Positions 11,646 through 23,997 of a stretch of DNA of 64,000 nucleotides are shown piece by piece (the stretch's first letter is position 1; each line of letters starts with the position of its first letter). Source of the stretch: Musa acuminata AAA Group (lineage: Eukaryota > Streptophyta > Magnoliopsida > Zingiberales > Musaceae). Location of the stretch: NCBI RefSeq assembly GCF_036884655.1, contig NC_088330.1, positions 36,562,501 through 36,626,500 on the forward strand. The letters are read 5' to 3'. The position numbers and the translations under genes are program-made. The notes below the pieces were generated by a model that made no database searches, was not told the origin of the DNA, and saw only the letters and a program-made list of their open reading frames with translations.

Positions 11646-14459
11646 CTTTGAGCGTACGAGCAGGTTGGCTTGCTGAGGTGGATAATATGTTCCTTTTTAA
11701 GACATTTCTTCGAACACCTCGCCTTTTTATCCCGTGTCTTCGTTGGGCCAACCGCTTCCTCTCCGATCGCTCACCTTGCCCATGTTTTCGCCGCGGCCCT
11801 GCTCGACCGAGCGTCTGCAGGAGATCGCGAAGCTTTGCCTTCGTCGCTGTCGGTAGGGGTATCTTCTTCGATTTGTTCCACATCGCGTCGTACTCCGACG
11901 ATGCTGCCATCGCCAGATCCCTTTCTACGGCGCCGAAGTAGGTGAGACCTCTGAAAGACAAATCTATTCGATATATAATCGCGAATATGTTTTGGATGTT
12001 TGAAGTGGTTATGTGAACGATATACGATCAACATTGGCTAGTAGGATAGTTCGTAACGAGATGATGATTTCTGTGTGCTTTATATTTTTGCCACTGAGAT
12101 AGAACAATTTTATTCAAAATGTTCTGCTTTTTTTAAATTATAAATTTTATTTATTGTTTTCAATTTGTGATACCTATTCATGTGTATGAAATCGCTGCAT
12201 TAAGGTATGTGAGATTATTAGTTTCTCCAAACATCCTGCCCTGCTTCAAACTGCTTGATATTTCCCTATATAACTGCAATTTAGCCATCATATTTACTTT
12301 TGCATGCTTCCTGCCTGCAGTAAAATTATTTGTGGTTCAGGTAGGCAATTATCTTCTGGTTTTGTGGAACAACACCATGATTGGTATGCTAGATTCGTGG
12401 AATTGAAAAGCCTTACTGAAGTACTTGGGAGTGAAGCACAATGGGCAGGGTTTATAATGCCACCTTTGAACTATCCTTGCTTCATAATATCTGCAAAAGT
12501 GACAAGGGGAAGAGTGTTTTCAGTTGGGAAAATGGAGTGCATAGTGATGATTCTGTTACCAGATACTTTTATATTTGATTGCTGTTGATATTCAATATCA
12601 ACTGCAAGTGCTTCTGACTTGCTTCGTTTGGTAGACCACTTAAGTTGTTCTTTTAGTGATTGGCCAAGTTCATTTTTTGTTGTTTAAATCGAGAATAACC
12701 TAAACCACCATATGAAAGTTTCACAATTAATGCTCCCTTTCTCTGTCCTTGTCTATCTGATTGCAGGCTTGATTTCACCCAGGGCTGCTGTGCAAATGCT
12801 CCTATGATCTCTTTGGCTGACTGGAGTCAGCACTCAGAAGAATACTCGTAGAATTACTATGTCAGTTCTCTTTGTCCTTCCTTACCTGTAAAACTTCTAA
12901 TGGATTTCTTTACTTAAAAAGAAGAATCTTGAATATATTTACAGTTTGCTGTTTGTTTTATGGTTACTGCTTAGAGCCAGCTAAGCATAAGACATAATAT
13001 TATTCGTCTTCCAAAATGGTTGAGTAGCTTAGGCTACGATTTTCTTAGAGCATTTTATTCCAAATCACACAGTGAATACATGTTATAACTGACAAATTAT
13101 AGTACGAACCATCTTTACTCTCATTTACAAAACACTATTAAATATCATCTACTTACAGTTGCAAATTCTCCAATTGTTTCCCATTAATGTTACTATCAGC
13201 TACCTTAGTCTCCACTGTAAACTTAGCTTTAGCGGTATGGGTAACACTATGAATAACTATCTAATCAGACTCACTCTGTTTCTGAAGATCTCAATGTTCC
13301 TTTTACCCGCGGTTAGTAGACAATACAAGCAATGACACCTCAAATCACTGATCATATATTTGCTGTTAACATTATTGTAAAACACTAAAACCAATTTATC
13401 AATTCCTCCAAGTGTGATCTTGGAATCTTGCAATAGAGCTTTACAGATATAGCTGTTGAAAGACAAGAAAATGATGGATCTGAAATATTCTTTCCATTGT
13501 ATTGACACAAAACATAGCAAGCCTACTGGAGGATAGCCTCGTTTACTAACAGCTATCAAAAATTGAATGCAAGAAAACACTACCAAACACAATCTTCTTT
13601 CTTTCAGATACATTCCAATGCCTCTTTATTGTAAAACCCATTTGTTATTAGGTTATCATACATTTTTTAACTTCAGTGCTCTCACTGAAATCTACCTTAA
13701 TTCTTCCCAAATAACTTCAGTTTCATGATTGATAGCTGTAGGTAAAAACCAGTGACCATTAGTGATAACGTCTGAAACGATAGCCTGCAATGGTACCTAA
13801 ATATCAACATGTCACATCAGAGCACCCTCACAGAACCATTTTTCATACACAAAACTCTTTGACCATTACCAATACATAGCCAAAGACTGTCCGAGTTTCA
13901 GCAGTTTATTCCTGGACTAATTAAGGAGATATATCACTCCGGATACTTCTATATTTAAATTTATTATTAGATTCCATTTTACCTAGAAGAAGGAGCTTCA
14001 TATGAACATAACTAAAGGTTCTTCATTACAGCTGTTGTGTCCCGTGCCAGTAAAGATTTAATACACTGGCACCTTCTTTAAAAGGCTTAGACAATAAATT
14101 CCAGTCAACCACCACATGTTTTTTATCTATTCAGCACCAGAACACAAGAATTGTCGACAAACATCTTCTACTTATTTAATAATAATCTTAGGAAATATAA
14201 AGGTGCTGCATTAGTAAATCTTCATACCCAGAGGTATAAAACATAGATCACTAGTCGCAGCCTAGCTGGATAACTCAAATTATTCTGGTCCAGCATTTTG
14301 TCTTAGCTGATTTTATGAACTAAGATCTGACAATCAGTGACTCATAATCATGATGAGTGCAAGCAAGTACAGGTAAATGTCCCTTCGGTTGAAGGGCGGT
14401 TGCTGCATCTTGTGTTCTTCATCTAGGATTTCCAGTTCTTACATCTTCATTTTTGGAGT

Positions 14460-15130
14460 TTGTTGCCTTCATCATAAATAACACCACTATCACTCTCAAA
14501 TGTAGCTTTCCTGAGACACACATCATCTGCAAAAATCAATTAACATAGTAATAGCCTCTGCCTGTGAAACTCTAAAGACATTGTGTTATTTTTTCATCTT
14601 TACCCCAGTAATGGCTCCCTTGTTGCTCCTTTCTACTACTACCCCTGTGCCTTCTTCCTCAGTTTACCTGTTTCAGGCACCATCTAGATTTAGTTTATAA
14701 AAACATTCAATGATGGAACCTTTTTAACAACCTGCAACTCTGTTGGACCAAAGTCTGTCTCTTGTTTCATATTATCCAGTTGGCCATTTTCTCCATTATA
14801 CAATCTATTCCTTTCCCTCTATGCTGCCCACATTTCCAACCTCTACTTTGTGTTGTTACTCCTGTTTCAGCTTTTCTGGAACTCCTTGTATCATGGTTTG
14901 GGCTATCTCTATGGCATTGAGGCAGGATCTTAGTGCACCAATTTTCCATACTTTCTTATAGAAGGGCAAATGCAATCAAGAATTACATGCATGGTAGTAT
15001 TATGATATCTGTTACACCATAAATAAGTGGATTGTATAAATCTTTCTTCACGAGATCACACCCACTAGCAAAAATTTGGTGCCAAGGGCCACAAAAGTAA
15101 AGCTTAATCTTGTTAGGCAACTAGATGTCC
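14460..15130 (-). mobile_element. L1-type LINE relic: zf-RVT and RNase H part of a reverse transcriptase ORF
   Basis: On the minus strand, broken frames spell a plant non-LTR retrotransposon C-terminus. Around 15125-14990 the reading is LPNKIKLY...GCDLVKKDLYNPLIYG, followed in another frame by MHVILDC...PSIRK, the zinc-knuckle zf-RVT pattern. Around 14700-14480 comes an RNase H-like stretch with CFYKLNLDGA, GTGVVVERSNKGAITG and AEAIT...ATFESDSGV. Frameshifts and stops throughout show it is dead. The upstream EN/RT domains were not found. Confidence 0.72.
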
Positions 15131-15375
15131 CAGCAATGGTACTATCTACTTCCTTTTGTAGTATTTGTAGTTTTCTTGTTATGTTTGATATGTGTGTTCA
15201 TTTTTGGTAAAGGAGAGTGTATAGAAATTTTTAGTGAATGTGAGTAATGACTCCTGGGAAAGAGAAGAAAACATTATTGTCTTTATTAAAGGTCTTTGCC
15301 AATTTTGTAACTTTTAAGATCTGGTGACAATAATATTTACTTTTGGCGAATTTATTATTTACTTTCTAGGTCTGA

Positions 15376-15530
15376 TGTATGAATTTGTTTTTGGCCTAGT
15401 GTCAAGCAATTTTGGATTATATTTGCATGAATTCTACACATCAGTCAGGAGTTTTTTTTTTTTTTTTTTTCCGAAAGATCCATGCTTACCGCTTGATAAT
15501 GAATTTGTTTTCGGCATAGTGTCATGCAAT
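15376..15530. repeat. Short duplicated segment with a poly(T) tract
   Basis: A segment containing GAATTTGTTTTTGGCCTAGT at about 15378 recurs, with changes, at about 15500. The repeat period is about 122 bp, and a long T run (about 15451-15470) lies between the copies. Confidence 0.55.
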
Positions 15531-15652
15531 AATAAACAACAGTTGGCGATAGCTATAGAGGACTACCTTGTTATAATGGTAAATTAGTCTTTTATGATCG
15601 GAGATTCAGAGAGGCCAAGGTTTTAGACGTGAAATAGTCTCTCTGCTTGTAG

Positions 15653-15792
15653 GACCTCGGTATATTAAGTTTGCTGCTTTGCAATATGGGTGACTACAAT
15701 TTGAGTCATGAAATGACCTATTTACATAGAAGAATAAGGCTATGTATAGATCTGAATTAGCAGGGGCCTTGTGTACCGAGTTCACTCTTTTC
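15653..15792 (+). mobile_element. Degenerate Au-like SINE
   Basis: The segment follows the Au-SINE layout: a box-A-like CCTCGGTATATTAAG, then TTTGCTGCTTTGCAATATGG, a box-B-like TTTGAGTCATG, CCTATTTACATAGAAG, AATAAGGCTATGTATAGA, and a 3' end GGGGCCTTGTGTACCGAG followed by a T-rich stretch. It is clearly diverged, more so than the copy at 52053. No target-site duplication could be assigned. Confidence 0.62.
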
Positions 15793-17040
15793 TGACTTGT
15801 TGGAGATAACTATCCTAGGAGCTCATGTGGAAGGCCACCACCAATATGATTCCAACTATTCTTGCTATAGGAGAATGTGATCATATATTTGTGAAGCTTA
15901 TATGAAATTTCCTATCTTTTTCTTCATTCTATTCCATGGAAGCATTAACAAACATGGTATATTAACGGCACTTTTCACCTTCTTGACTTTTTTTATAAAC
16001 TATTGCAATTTAGGAAGTTCACTTGTATCACACAGCATTCCCAGACCTGCAAGGGATGGTATCTTGACGGTGCGGTAACTTTGGAGCATGTTTATGTTAG
16101 CAACCATAGAGAAAGTCATAAATAGGAAGATTGCTTTAAACAGAGTTACTTTAGGATGCTGAATGGTACCTTTTCATCAACCTGAAATTTTCATTGAATT
16201 TAATTTGGGTACCATGAAAGTCTTTTCTGACTTTTAGCTCATCTAGGGCTAGTAATAAGAATTCAGGTCACAGTTAAATTATGGTACTATTGATTTTTCA
16301 TTGCATGCTACACAAAACTCCTTTCTTTTCTTTCCCTTTTTTTTTTTTTTGCTTTTTTTCTTTCCTTTTTGTGTTAACTTTGCTACAGCACAATTACAAG
16401 TAGTATCAATACTGCAAATGATCTAATGATCTACATCAGATTAAGTTACAATCCCAGTGGTTTATATATTAATTTTCTGTGCATCATGTCATTGTCAGGT
16501 GAGCAAGTGAATGATATTTATGGGCGTTATTTTCACATCGTAGTTCCTGTCATGTTTCTCCAGGAAAATGTCACACCAAAATGAATTGTTGAGGGAAAGG
16601 AAGAAAAACCGCAAGTGGTCAGTGATGAAAGTAATCCTTTGCTGATCTCTGTACTTGCTTGATAATGATTTTTATTTTTATGTAGGTTGAATGCAAAATC
16701 TAAATCGGATGAGGGGACTAGCTGTGGGGAGCACTACCTTGCTCGGAGAACCCAAACCTCCCCTTTGCAAGTATCTAGATTACTGCTGAATTCCTCTGGA
16801 ACTGTCATGAACATTAGGAACAATTTGGTAACTTGGCCTTGACACAGGAGGTTCCCTGTGATCAGCGATGAGGAGTTCTGGGTATACAAGTCACTTCCAT
16901 TGTTTCAAGTAAGATTTCTTGTTGCACTGCTTAGTTTTGATGCGATTGTTTCGTTTGCAGTAGCAACATTATCATCGCAAAGTGAGTTACATTGATGGAA
17001 TGAAGTGGTGAAATTGGTGCCAACAGCTTTCCTTACACGC

Positions 17041-17179
17041 CTTGCCTTCTAGTTAGCTTTTTCTTACACATCATTATCAGATACAGGCTGTATTTTTTTG
17101 TGGACATTTTCTTGCCTTCTAGTTAGCTTTTTCTTACACATCATTATCAGATACAGGCTGTATTTTTTGTGGACATTTT
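17041..17179. repeat. Near-perfect 70-bp tandem duplication
   Basis: The unit starting CTTGCCTTCTAGTTAGC occupies 17041-17110 and is repeated at 17111-17179. The copies differ only by one T in a T run, which implies a recent duplication or slippage. Confidence 0.93.
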
Positions 17180-17516
17180 TTCTTCAGAGGAATAAATATG
17201 ATAACATTCTGACTGGAAAAAAGAAAGTTATGCTTAATTAACCGATATCAATTGCTTAGCTTGCCATGTTCACTTTCTTGCATTGCATTTTGTGATTGCA
17301 AGCCAATTGTATTTATGTCTTACACTAATTACTTTGTTCGAGTAAATCATTGAGAATTTGTTATTGGTTATCTCTTTGAACTGTACATTATGGACAAATG
17401 TTTCTTCAGGAATAAGTGTTTTCCCTGGAATTTTTCTTTTCCTGGATATCTGATCTTTCCAAGGAATTCATTTGTTTTCACTGGCATTGAGATAATTAGA
17501 AGTAGTTAGTTTAGTT

Positions 17517-17780
17517 GCTAGATCCTCATTTACTAGAAACTTTAATATGTTCTTAGATTCATGTTTCTAAAAGAAAGCTGTAATATAATCCTTAACAGAG
17601 AGTTCGAAAATTAGGTGAACATCACATTGGTGAAGATCTTTCTAGCTGAGTTCAATTGCCAATCTTAATTTCCTAGAAACTTTAATATGTTCCTAGATTC
17701 ATGTTTTTAAGAGAAACCTGTAACAATATGTTTAATAAATAATTAGTTTAAAAAAATAAGTGAACATCAAATTGATGGTG
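17517..17780. repeat. Older tandem duplication, period ~139 bp
   Basis: TAGAAACTTTAATATGTTC at about 17534 recurs at about 17673. Both are followed by TAGATTCATGTTT, an AGAAA..CTGTAA segment and, further on, GTGAACATCA. The copies have diverged by several substitutions and small indels. The surrounding 16.9-18.1 kb shows no recognisable gene. Confidence 0.8.
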
Positions 17781-18099
17781 TATTTCTTAAATGGAAGATA
17801 ATCAAATACTTTTTCTCTTTTGCAAAATTGCTTCTCTACTATCTAGATGATTAATCTTTAATGTCGAGTGATAGTGGTAATGCGTTTTAAAGTATTGGTC
17901 TAATGATGATATACTAGATCAACTTATTAAGAGTTGAAGACTCGAAATCTTATTCGATAAATTTTATACATCTAGCATTGATCTAGCGGTGTGTATTAGA
18001 CCTACTTATGATGTTTTGAAACCTCATTTGATAAATTTTGAGATGTCAATCAACTTAGTTGGTAAAGTGATCAACCAATGATAGCAAATCTTAGAATTA

Positions 18100-18620
18100 A
18101 GTTTCATCTTTATCATTTATCCTTTGAAAAAAGTATATATATATATATATAATATTCTCGTAAAATCTAGAAGTAACGAAAGCCTCGTTCATCGAGCACG
18201 CGTATTGGAGTTGGTGGTCGTTCTCGAGCACCAGTAGCTGATTGGTGAACAGCCGGCAATAATTGTGAGAAGCTGCAGTTTGAGTGGTGAACGTGGAGCA
18301 ATAATTGTATGCACTCACTCATCAGCTATCATGGATGGGTGGGCACCCACCACAGCAGTCACAATAGCCAGATCTGCACCTGCAGCAGTGGAGAGAAACA
18401 CATCATCCATTTTGCTGGTGCAGTTGCTGAATGGAAAACACTTCGATCCACTGCGACTACTCAACGCGTTTCCGAACATTGTAATCCTATTGCCAAGAAG
18501 TCAGCAGTTTTGACACCACCAAGCACATCCAATCCTCTGCCCCCACTATTCTGTGTCAAGTGCTTGTGGGGGCCTCCAACAAGAGAAGTAAATTAGTGCG
18601 AGTGGCATCAGTGTTCACAT
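18100..18620. other. Intergenic, somewhat GC-richer stretch, no recognisable gene
   Basis: After a short (AT)n run near 18136-18151 the sequence becomes richer in GC, with two overlapping ORFs of 82 and 95 codons on the plus strand (18265-18596) and a 73-codon ORF on the minus strand. None resembles a known family or has splice sites tying it to another exon. I regard them as unsupported. Confidence 0.4.
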
Positions 18621-18625
18621 AGCAT

Positions 18626-18664
18626 GCCTAGCTGAGCACAGCTCAAACAAGGAATTGAATCAAT

Positions 18665-18707
<43 letters not shown>

Positions 18708-18787
18708 GATACCTCTGTTATCCATAATGGCAAGAGAAAATATTAGAAGTACAGGCCTAGCTGAGCTAAGCTCAAACAAGGAATTGA

Positions 18788-18827
<40 letters not shown>
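18626..18827. repeat. 129-bp duplication, each copy ending in a (GA)n tract
   Basis: GCCTAGCTGAGC..AGCTCAAACAAGGAATTGAATCA occurs at about 18626-18662 and again at about 18755-18791. Each copy is followed by a long (GA)n microsatellite (about 18671-18701 and 18790-18827). The copies are nearly identical, so this looks like recent slippage or unequal exchange. Confidence 0.9.
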
Positions 18828-18830
<3 letters not shown>

Positions 18831-19411
18831 GCAAAAGTCTCTGCCTTCCATATGGCATGATCAAAACACAAAAAGTACAGGCCACTTACAGGACACACCC
18901 CCACTAGAGAGCAGATTGAGTGCATGATCATATCAGCCATCCTTTGACTAAATCTTTCTGAGTAGCACTTTGAGAGAAATAAAGCCATCACCATCACCAT
19001 CATCATCAACAGACATTTCAACTTTTAATTTCTATGAGGTATCTCATAGTACCCCAAAGCTATCAATATCCCCTTTTTTATCAGTCCCACCTCCCACTAC
19101 AGAAAAAGCGGTCCCCCACAACAGAGTGCATGGTCAGTGCACTACAAATATGAGCAGGAAAAGAACTTTCCCAGACTTTCTTTGATCATTCAAGAGCATA
19201 TTAGTAGAAACGAGTAGAATATTTTCTGACCATAGGCTTGCAATTATACAACCCTTGACCCAAAGAGAGAGAAAGGGAGGATGAGACATCATTTGAGAGA
19301 TGTGCAAACTGGGGACTTTTTGGGGTCATGATCTACATACTGTTAGGAGGATCCAAGAATGTGACTTCCTTCCTAACACAATGATGAGACTGGTGCAGTC
19401 GATTGCTTCTG

Positions 19412-22400
19412 TTATGAAGGGGTGTTGGGTTCAGGCTTGACTGGTTGAGCTTCGGGCTGATGCGTGTCGTAGATTGCCATCGCGAGTGAGATCGGCATCA
19501 TACAGAGCGCCTTCGACTGAAGGAACTGCATTGCTGCTCCGATATCCTCCTCCATAAGCTTTGCTACTTGCCGTTCTGTGCCATCTGTCGACCACTTCTC
19601 CCATACCTGTTGCTTGCTACCTGCCTCTCCCTGATGAAAGTTGAGCAGAAAGGCTATCAGATAAAAAAATACACCTTCATAATTACAGAAACATTAATGT
19701 ACATAAACATTATGTTAACAAATGAACTGAATCAGTAAGATGTCACAGCATGCATCAACAGCATCACATAAACAAAGAAAAGAGTCACTAAGATGCACAG
19801 ATGGATATATGAGAAAGAACTAAATAACATAAATAAATTACATACAAACATCATCAAGTATTCAAGATTGTTTTGTTAGCTGCTATATAAAGCAAGAGCA
19901 CATACAAAACACAGAGTAACCAACTGAAAGAAGATTGCCCGTGCATGCGCAAAAGTAAAATAAGTTTTATCTTACAAGAAGTAAGGTATTGTTTCCACTT
20001 TCCATACCTCGACTGACAGTGGAATATCAGCTATCAGCTGTGCCACCGCACCAGCACCTCCTAGCCTGCTCATGCTTAGAACCTTTCATTAAAAAGATCA
20101 GATGAGTTTAAAAATGCACTTTGAAAAGAAAGTAGTCAATAGATCATATGGATACAACAGCATAGTTCTAATTAGCAGGTGAAGAACTATGAATTACTGG
20201 GAAATACTTCATGAATAGGACTATGACACAATTTTATCAGTGGAGCCCAGAAGCATGCCATTAGAATGAATTGCTAAAATGGTATATAAAACCCCACAGG
20301 ATAATGGTGAAAAAACTCAAGTTTTGGCATACATCAAAGAGGACTAGTACCACTGGTCCATTCCATTAGAAGCCTCTTTGAGAACATCACCCATACCCTG
20401 AATGATACAAATTGAGACAACCAACCTATTTTTATTATTCAGGATTAATCCCCCAGCAACCTAAGTGGCTGCATTTGCTTTTTTTGTTGCTATTTTTTCA
20501 TTAGCATTGCCTTTTGAGTATTGGCTGTATATGAGAAATATTTGACAACTTATATTCATCAATAGATTTACTATAATTACAATAATAAAGTTGGAATGAG
20601 CTGCAACTAATGCATAGTGTAATGACTCATATTGGACTTAAAGTGACATAAGAGAAAGTCAGCAAAAGTGTCAAGTCATTAGTAGATCCATTATAATTGC
20701 GTTGATAAAGTCGGTATGAGATGAGGCACCTCATGTGTACATCTTGACTCATTGGACAATGATAGGCTAATTCATATTTTATGGCAATTAAAGAGAGTTT
20801 TTTTTTTTTGCAAAGGTTAAGTGACGAGGGCAAGATTTGAACCCAGTACCTTGCGATAAATTGTCAAAATCTTTATTAGCTAAACTAGCTGATACTTTCA
20901 TGAACTTCAAAAGAGAAAGTTGGTAAGGCAAAGGCTAGACAAAATATAATTCATAGAAACTAGGTGCTATCACCTATGAATATTTCAAAATTTTTCGTAC
21001 CAACTTCCAAATCCACAACTTAGTAGGCCAATCATAAAGCAAGTGGAAGGAACTTCTAATGAAGAAAATTATAATTTTTGGTTCAGCTATTAGTGTCAAG
21101 GTGATGTACTTATCAGATGAACATCCAAAAGAAAGAGAGAGGAGAGTGATAGCTATAGCTATGTGTGATAAGGATTTTTGTATATGCTAAAAAGGGAAAC
21201 TCAATAAATTTTTGCATATGCAGCTAAATTGAAATAAATGGTTGCTTGAGACAACCGTGTAGGAAAGATTGCATCAAAGTATGTACAACTGATGATTATT
21301 CATTAAAACTCTTAAATTACACTAATTTAGTGAAAATAAGTTCAAGCCTCAAAGAAGCAATGACTAGTCAACTTCAATTCAAACATGAGTATCACTTTTG
21401 CTTCCAGCAAACTAAGTATTACCAAAAATATATATTTACCTTCACTTGCAGCCTCAAAAACTTAACATAGTCCAAAATCTCATCAAGCATCGCTGCTCTA
21501 TCTGTCTGCAGGAAATACACAATGGACAATACTAGTTAATATCCAACAATAAAAGAGATACAGCTTTTATTTAATAATATCCCAGATTACTAAGGTAAGG
21601 AATGTTTCCAATTTATCTATATTACTAAGGTAAGGATGGTTCCAATTTGAACTTTTACTAAAGTACGGATTGTTCCAATTTTAACTATGTTACCAAACAT
21701 CATCAACCATCTTTGTTTTGGAGAACAAAATCCAAGGGACACAAATGCCACAAGAAACTAGTATTTCAAACCAGAAAAGGCCCACAACCTAGAGACAAAA
21801 CTTTAAGAGACAGGAATGAAAGGGAGATGTATGCTTACTTTAAGGAAGAGCATGAAATGTTATGTGGTGTATGCAAGTTGTCCAGCAATAGATAAATTGT
21901 TATATGCACTGATGATGGACCTGGAAGGAGGATTTTTAGAAGCTTAATAACTCCATAAAGTTATTCAAATATGATTTTTTAAGCATAAAAAAATCAAGTG
22001 GACTGAAGAAGAAGCTTCAGTAGTAAAAGTCACCTTTTTTGTCCTTCCCTTTGCAATATACACAAACAATAACAAAGGTCAAAATTCTTGTGTCCCATAG
22101 AAACTTAAGAATATGGAGACAGATTATGTGACCCGAATATGCAGTAACTGAACCAGATTTTGAGACTGAGAGGAACTTTAAAGAAAACAATACTTCTCAA
22201 ACAATGATTTGTGAATAGGACTATAATATGGCACCAAAATAAGATGTCCATATTCTAAACTTTGTGAACAGGAAAAGTAAACAATTCTCATATTAACTAC
22301 TTTGTTCGTGTTGGGTACCAATTCCTGCAATGCTCTAATTCTTTCTGCGATTCTTTCTCTACGTAGCTGCACTCAGAAAGGAAAAAATTAAATGCAGTAG

Positions 22401-23961
22401 GGCAGGTGTGAATATGCATATAGGAAATATCGAACAGAATAGCATCTTAAGAACAGTATTTTCCCTATGTACTGAGAAAACATTAATTCCAAACAGAGTA
22501 CAAAATATAATCGACAAAAAGCTATGAACTTGATTCGGTAGTGTATAGAGAAAATAAACCAAGATTGAGTAAATTCCATAAAAAACTCAATAACTTTATG
22601 TATATAATGACCACACGAACAAACAAGTTAAACACTTAGTGTTTAGGTCTTGGTTATTCGAGTCTCACAAAGATTCATAGGATCAGATGTTGACAACGAG
22701 ACATTAACGACACACTGCAGCCTTGTGTCTCAAGAATAAGGCTTCACTAGGAATGAGAACAGAAAAGTGAAACAATTTCCCACATAGGAAAGATGATTAT
22801 GCTGATGGATATGGAAAAATCACATAAGTTTCAATAAATAGCAACATCTTTTCACCATCAAGTGTAAGGAAGAGTTTGGTTGATGAGATGTCAGAACTTA
22901 CTCGCTCAGCAATGCTATGAGGGTCAGTGGCCTGGCCGCGCCTTGCCCGCACCTTTGGTCGTGGCGCTGGAGGTTGTGGCATCGAAGCAACTCCACCTTG
23001 CTTTGCTTGACCATGGAAAGCCTACAAGATTTGGAAATAGAACCTCAAATAAACAAAGATGACTAACATATGAATCCCCCAACGATTTCAGAAATGAAAA
23101 CCACCACAGAATAAGCATCAGAGGAACAAATATCTATGCAAGCACCTGCTACAACAAGTTGCTTTCCTCAGTCCATATTCTTGCATGTTCTTTGTCACCC
23201 AAGATAACATAGGATCCAGGCTTCTTAATTATAGAAGCTTTTCTTAAGGTATCAAACATAAAGTTGACTTGCAATCAATGATTTTTCAGCTTACTGATCA
23301 TTTCAAAGGTTTCAAGAGAGGGTTTTCTTTGTTTCTTGCTTAATAGAGAGCAAGAAACAAATCCAAAAAAGCTTGTAAAAGCAAAAAGGAATGCTAATTT
23401 AAAGAATTATGGGGATGAAGGGCAACTCGAACATAGTCCTGTAAAAGAACTACAGTTGGATACCTAAATAAAATTGGAGGATTACACATCAGAAAGGAAG
23501 CATTTTTTAGAATATAACGGACCTGAGGAGGAGGATTAGGTCGAATTTGATACGATTGGAGGTGCCCGAAGCCCGGAGCAAACAACCCCGCCGACGGAAA
23601 CGTATCCCTCTCCTGCTTCAAATCCACGAAATTAACGAACACATGGAGCGCCAAAGCGGGAAGCGAAACAATAAGAAGAGAATCATGGTCTCACCGTCTT
23701 CCCCTCGGGGTCCTCGCGGTGGCGTTTGCCGCTGGAGGAGCCCTGCTCCAAGCTCAGCCCGAGGGAGAAGGGGCCCCCTCCGCCGGCGGCGTCGGCGGAG
23801 TTGCGGTGGAGGGGTACCCCCGCGAGGCCGCCGTCGGGTCCGGCGAGGCCCGTGTCCCCGGCCGCGACGTAGGACGAGGGCATGGAGAAGATCTGCTCGA
23901 AGAAATCGTCGACTATGCCCTCGGGCTGCTGCTGCGGCGGCGGCGGCTGGTGGTTCGCCAT
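19412..23961 (-). CDS. bHLH transcription factor, UNE12/bHLH7-like
   Basis: Seven exons, all joined in phase 0: 23695-23961, 23523-23615, 22902-23021, 22301-22366, 21440-21505, 20008-20082 and 19412-19630, giving 301 aa. After an acidic, Gln/Pro-rich start (residues ~1-30, with DDFFEQIF) and a Gly-rich region comes the bHLH at about 144-204. Its basic region is [17 protein letters not shown], helix 1 is [17 protein letters not shown] and helix 2 is [18 protein letters not shown]. His155, Glu159 and Arg163 form the H-E-R triad that predicts G-box (CACGTG) binding. The conserved tail [16 protein letters not shown] and [20 protein letters not shown] is diagnostic of the UNE12/bHLH7 group (related to the LRL proteins). 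Arabidopsis members act in fertilisation and development; a specific role here is not shown. Intron 5 carries a SINE and intron 4 a small tandem repeat. The start codon abuts a G-rich block, and an (AT)n microsatellite lies upstream. Confidence 0.96.
20798..20908 (-). mobile_element. tRNA-like SINE with poly(A) tail, in intron 5 of the bHLH gene
   Basis: On the minus strand it has a box-A-like AGTTTAGCTAATAAAG, a box-B-like GGGTTCAAATCTTGCC and a terminal A run (the T run at 20798-20809). A short flanking repeat AAAGAGA (20790-20796 and 20910-20916) may be the target-site duplication. A second, similarly arranged copy lies at 52855-52960. Confidence 0.66.
21587..21690. repeat. Three tandem copies of a ~34-bp unit
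   Basis: TTACTAAGGTAAGG...GTTCCAATTT repeats at about 21587, 21622 and 21655, with substitutions between copies, inside intron 4 of the bHLH gene. Confidence 0.8.
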
Positions 23962-23962
23962 A

Positions 23963-23997
23963 TGGGGGTGGGGGTGGGGGGGTGTGGGGGTGTTGGC
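23963..23997 (+). promoter_or_regulatory. G-rich block touching the bHLH start codon
   Basis: Directly upstream of the bHLH ATG (at 23961, minus strand) the plus strand carries runs of 5, 5, 7 and 5 G separated by T or TGT. This satisfies the usual G-quadruplex pattern. The mRNA would carry the C-rich complement, so any quadruplex would form in the template-strand DNA. Function is inferred, not shown. Confidence 0.55.

Larger units (their letters stand above)
11770..16851 (+). other. Possible unrecognised plus-strand transcription unit (low confidence)
   Basis: A GC island at about 11460-11950, like the first exons of the real genes here, is followed by scattered plus-strand segments that look exon-like. 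They are: an ATG at 11781 with a GTAGGG donor near 11850; an open stretch at about 12337-12585 including QHHDWYARFVELKSLTEVLG; a short segment after an AG at 12767 reading DFTQGCCANAPMISLADWSQ; and a basic segment at 16566-16610 that joins through GTG|gtcagt and tag|GTTGAA to a frame ending with a stop at about 16841. I recognise no family and could not prove a continuous phased reading frame. The space between holds a LINE relic and a SINE. This could be a degenerate gene, a non-coding RNA or chance ORFs. Confidence 0.22.

Noticed and set aside
11452..11961. 169-codon minus-strand ORF in the GC island
   Set aside because: Low-complexity Arg/Ser composition, no family resemblance, overlapped by equally long ORFs on the other strand; a by-product of GC richness and of the repeated unit.
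21713..21895. 60-codon ORF inside a bHLH intron
   Set aside because: Lies on the opposite strand within a phase-0 intron, without known motif.
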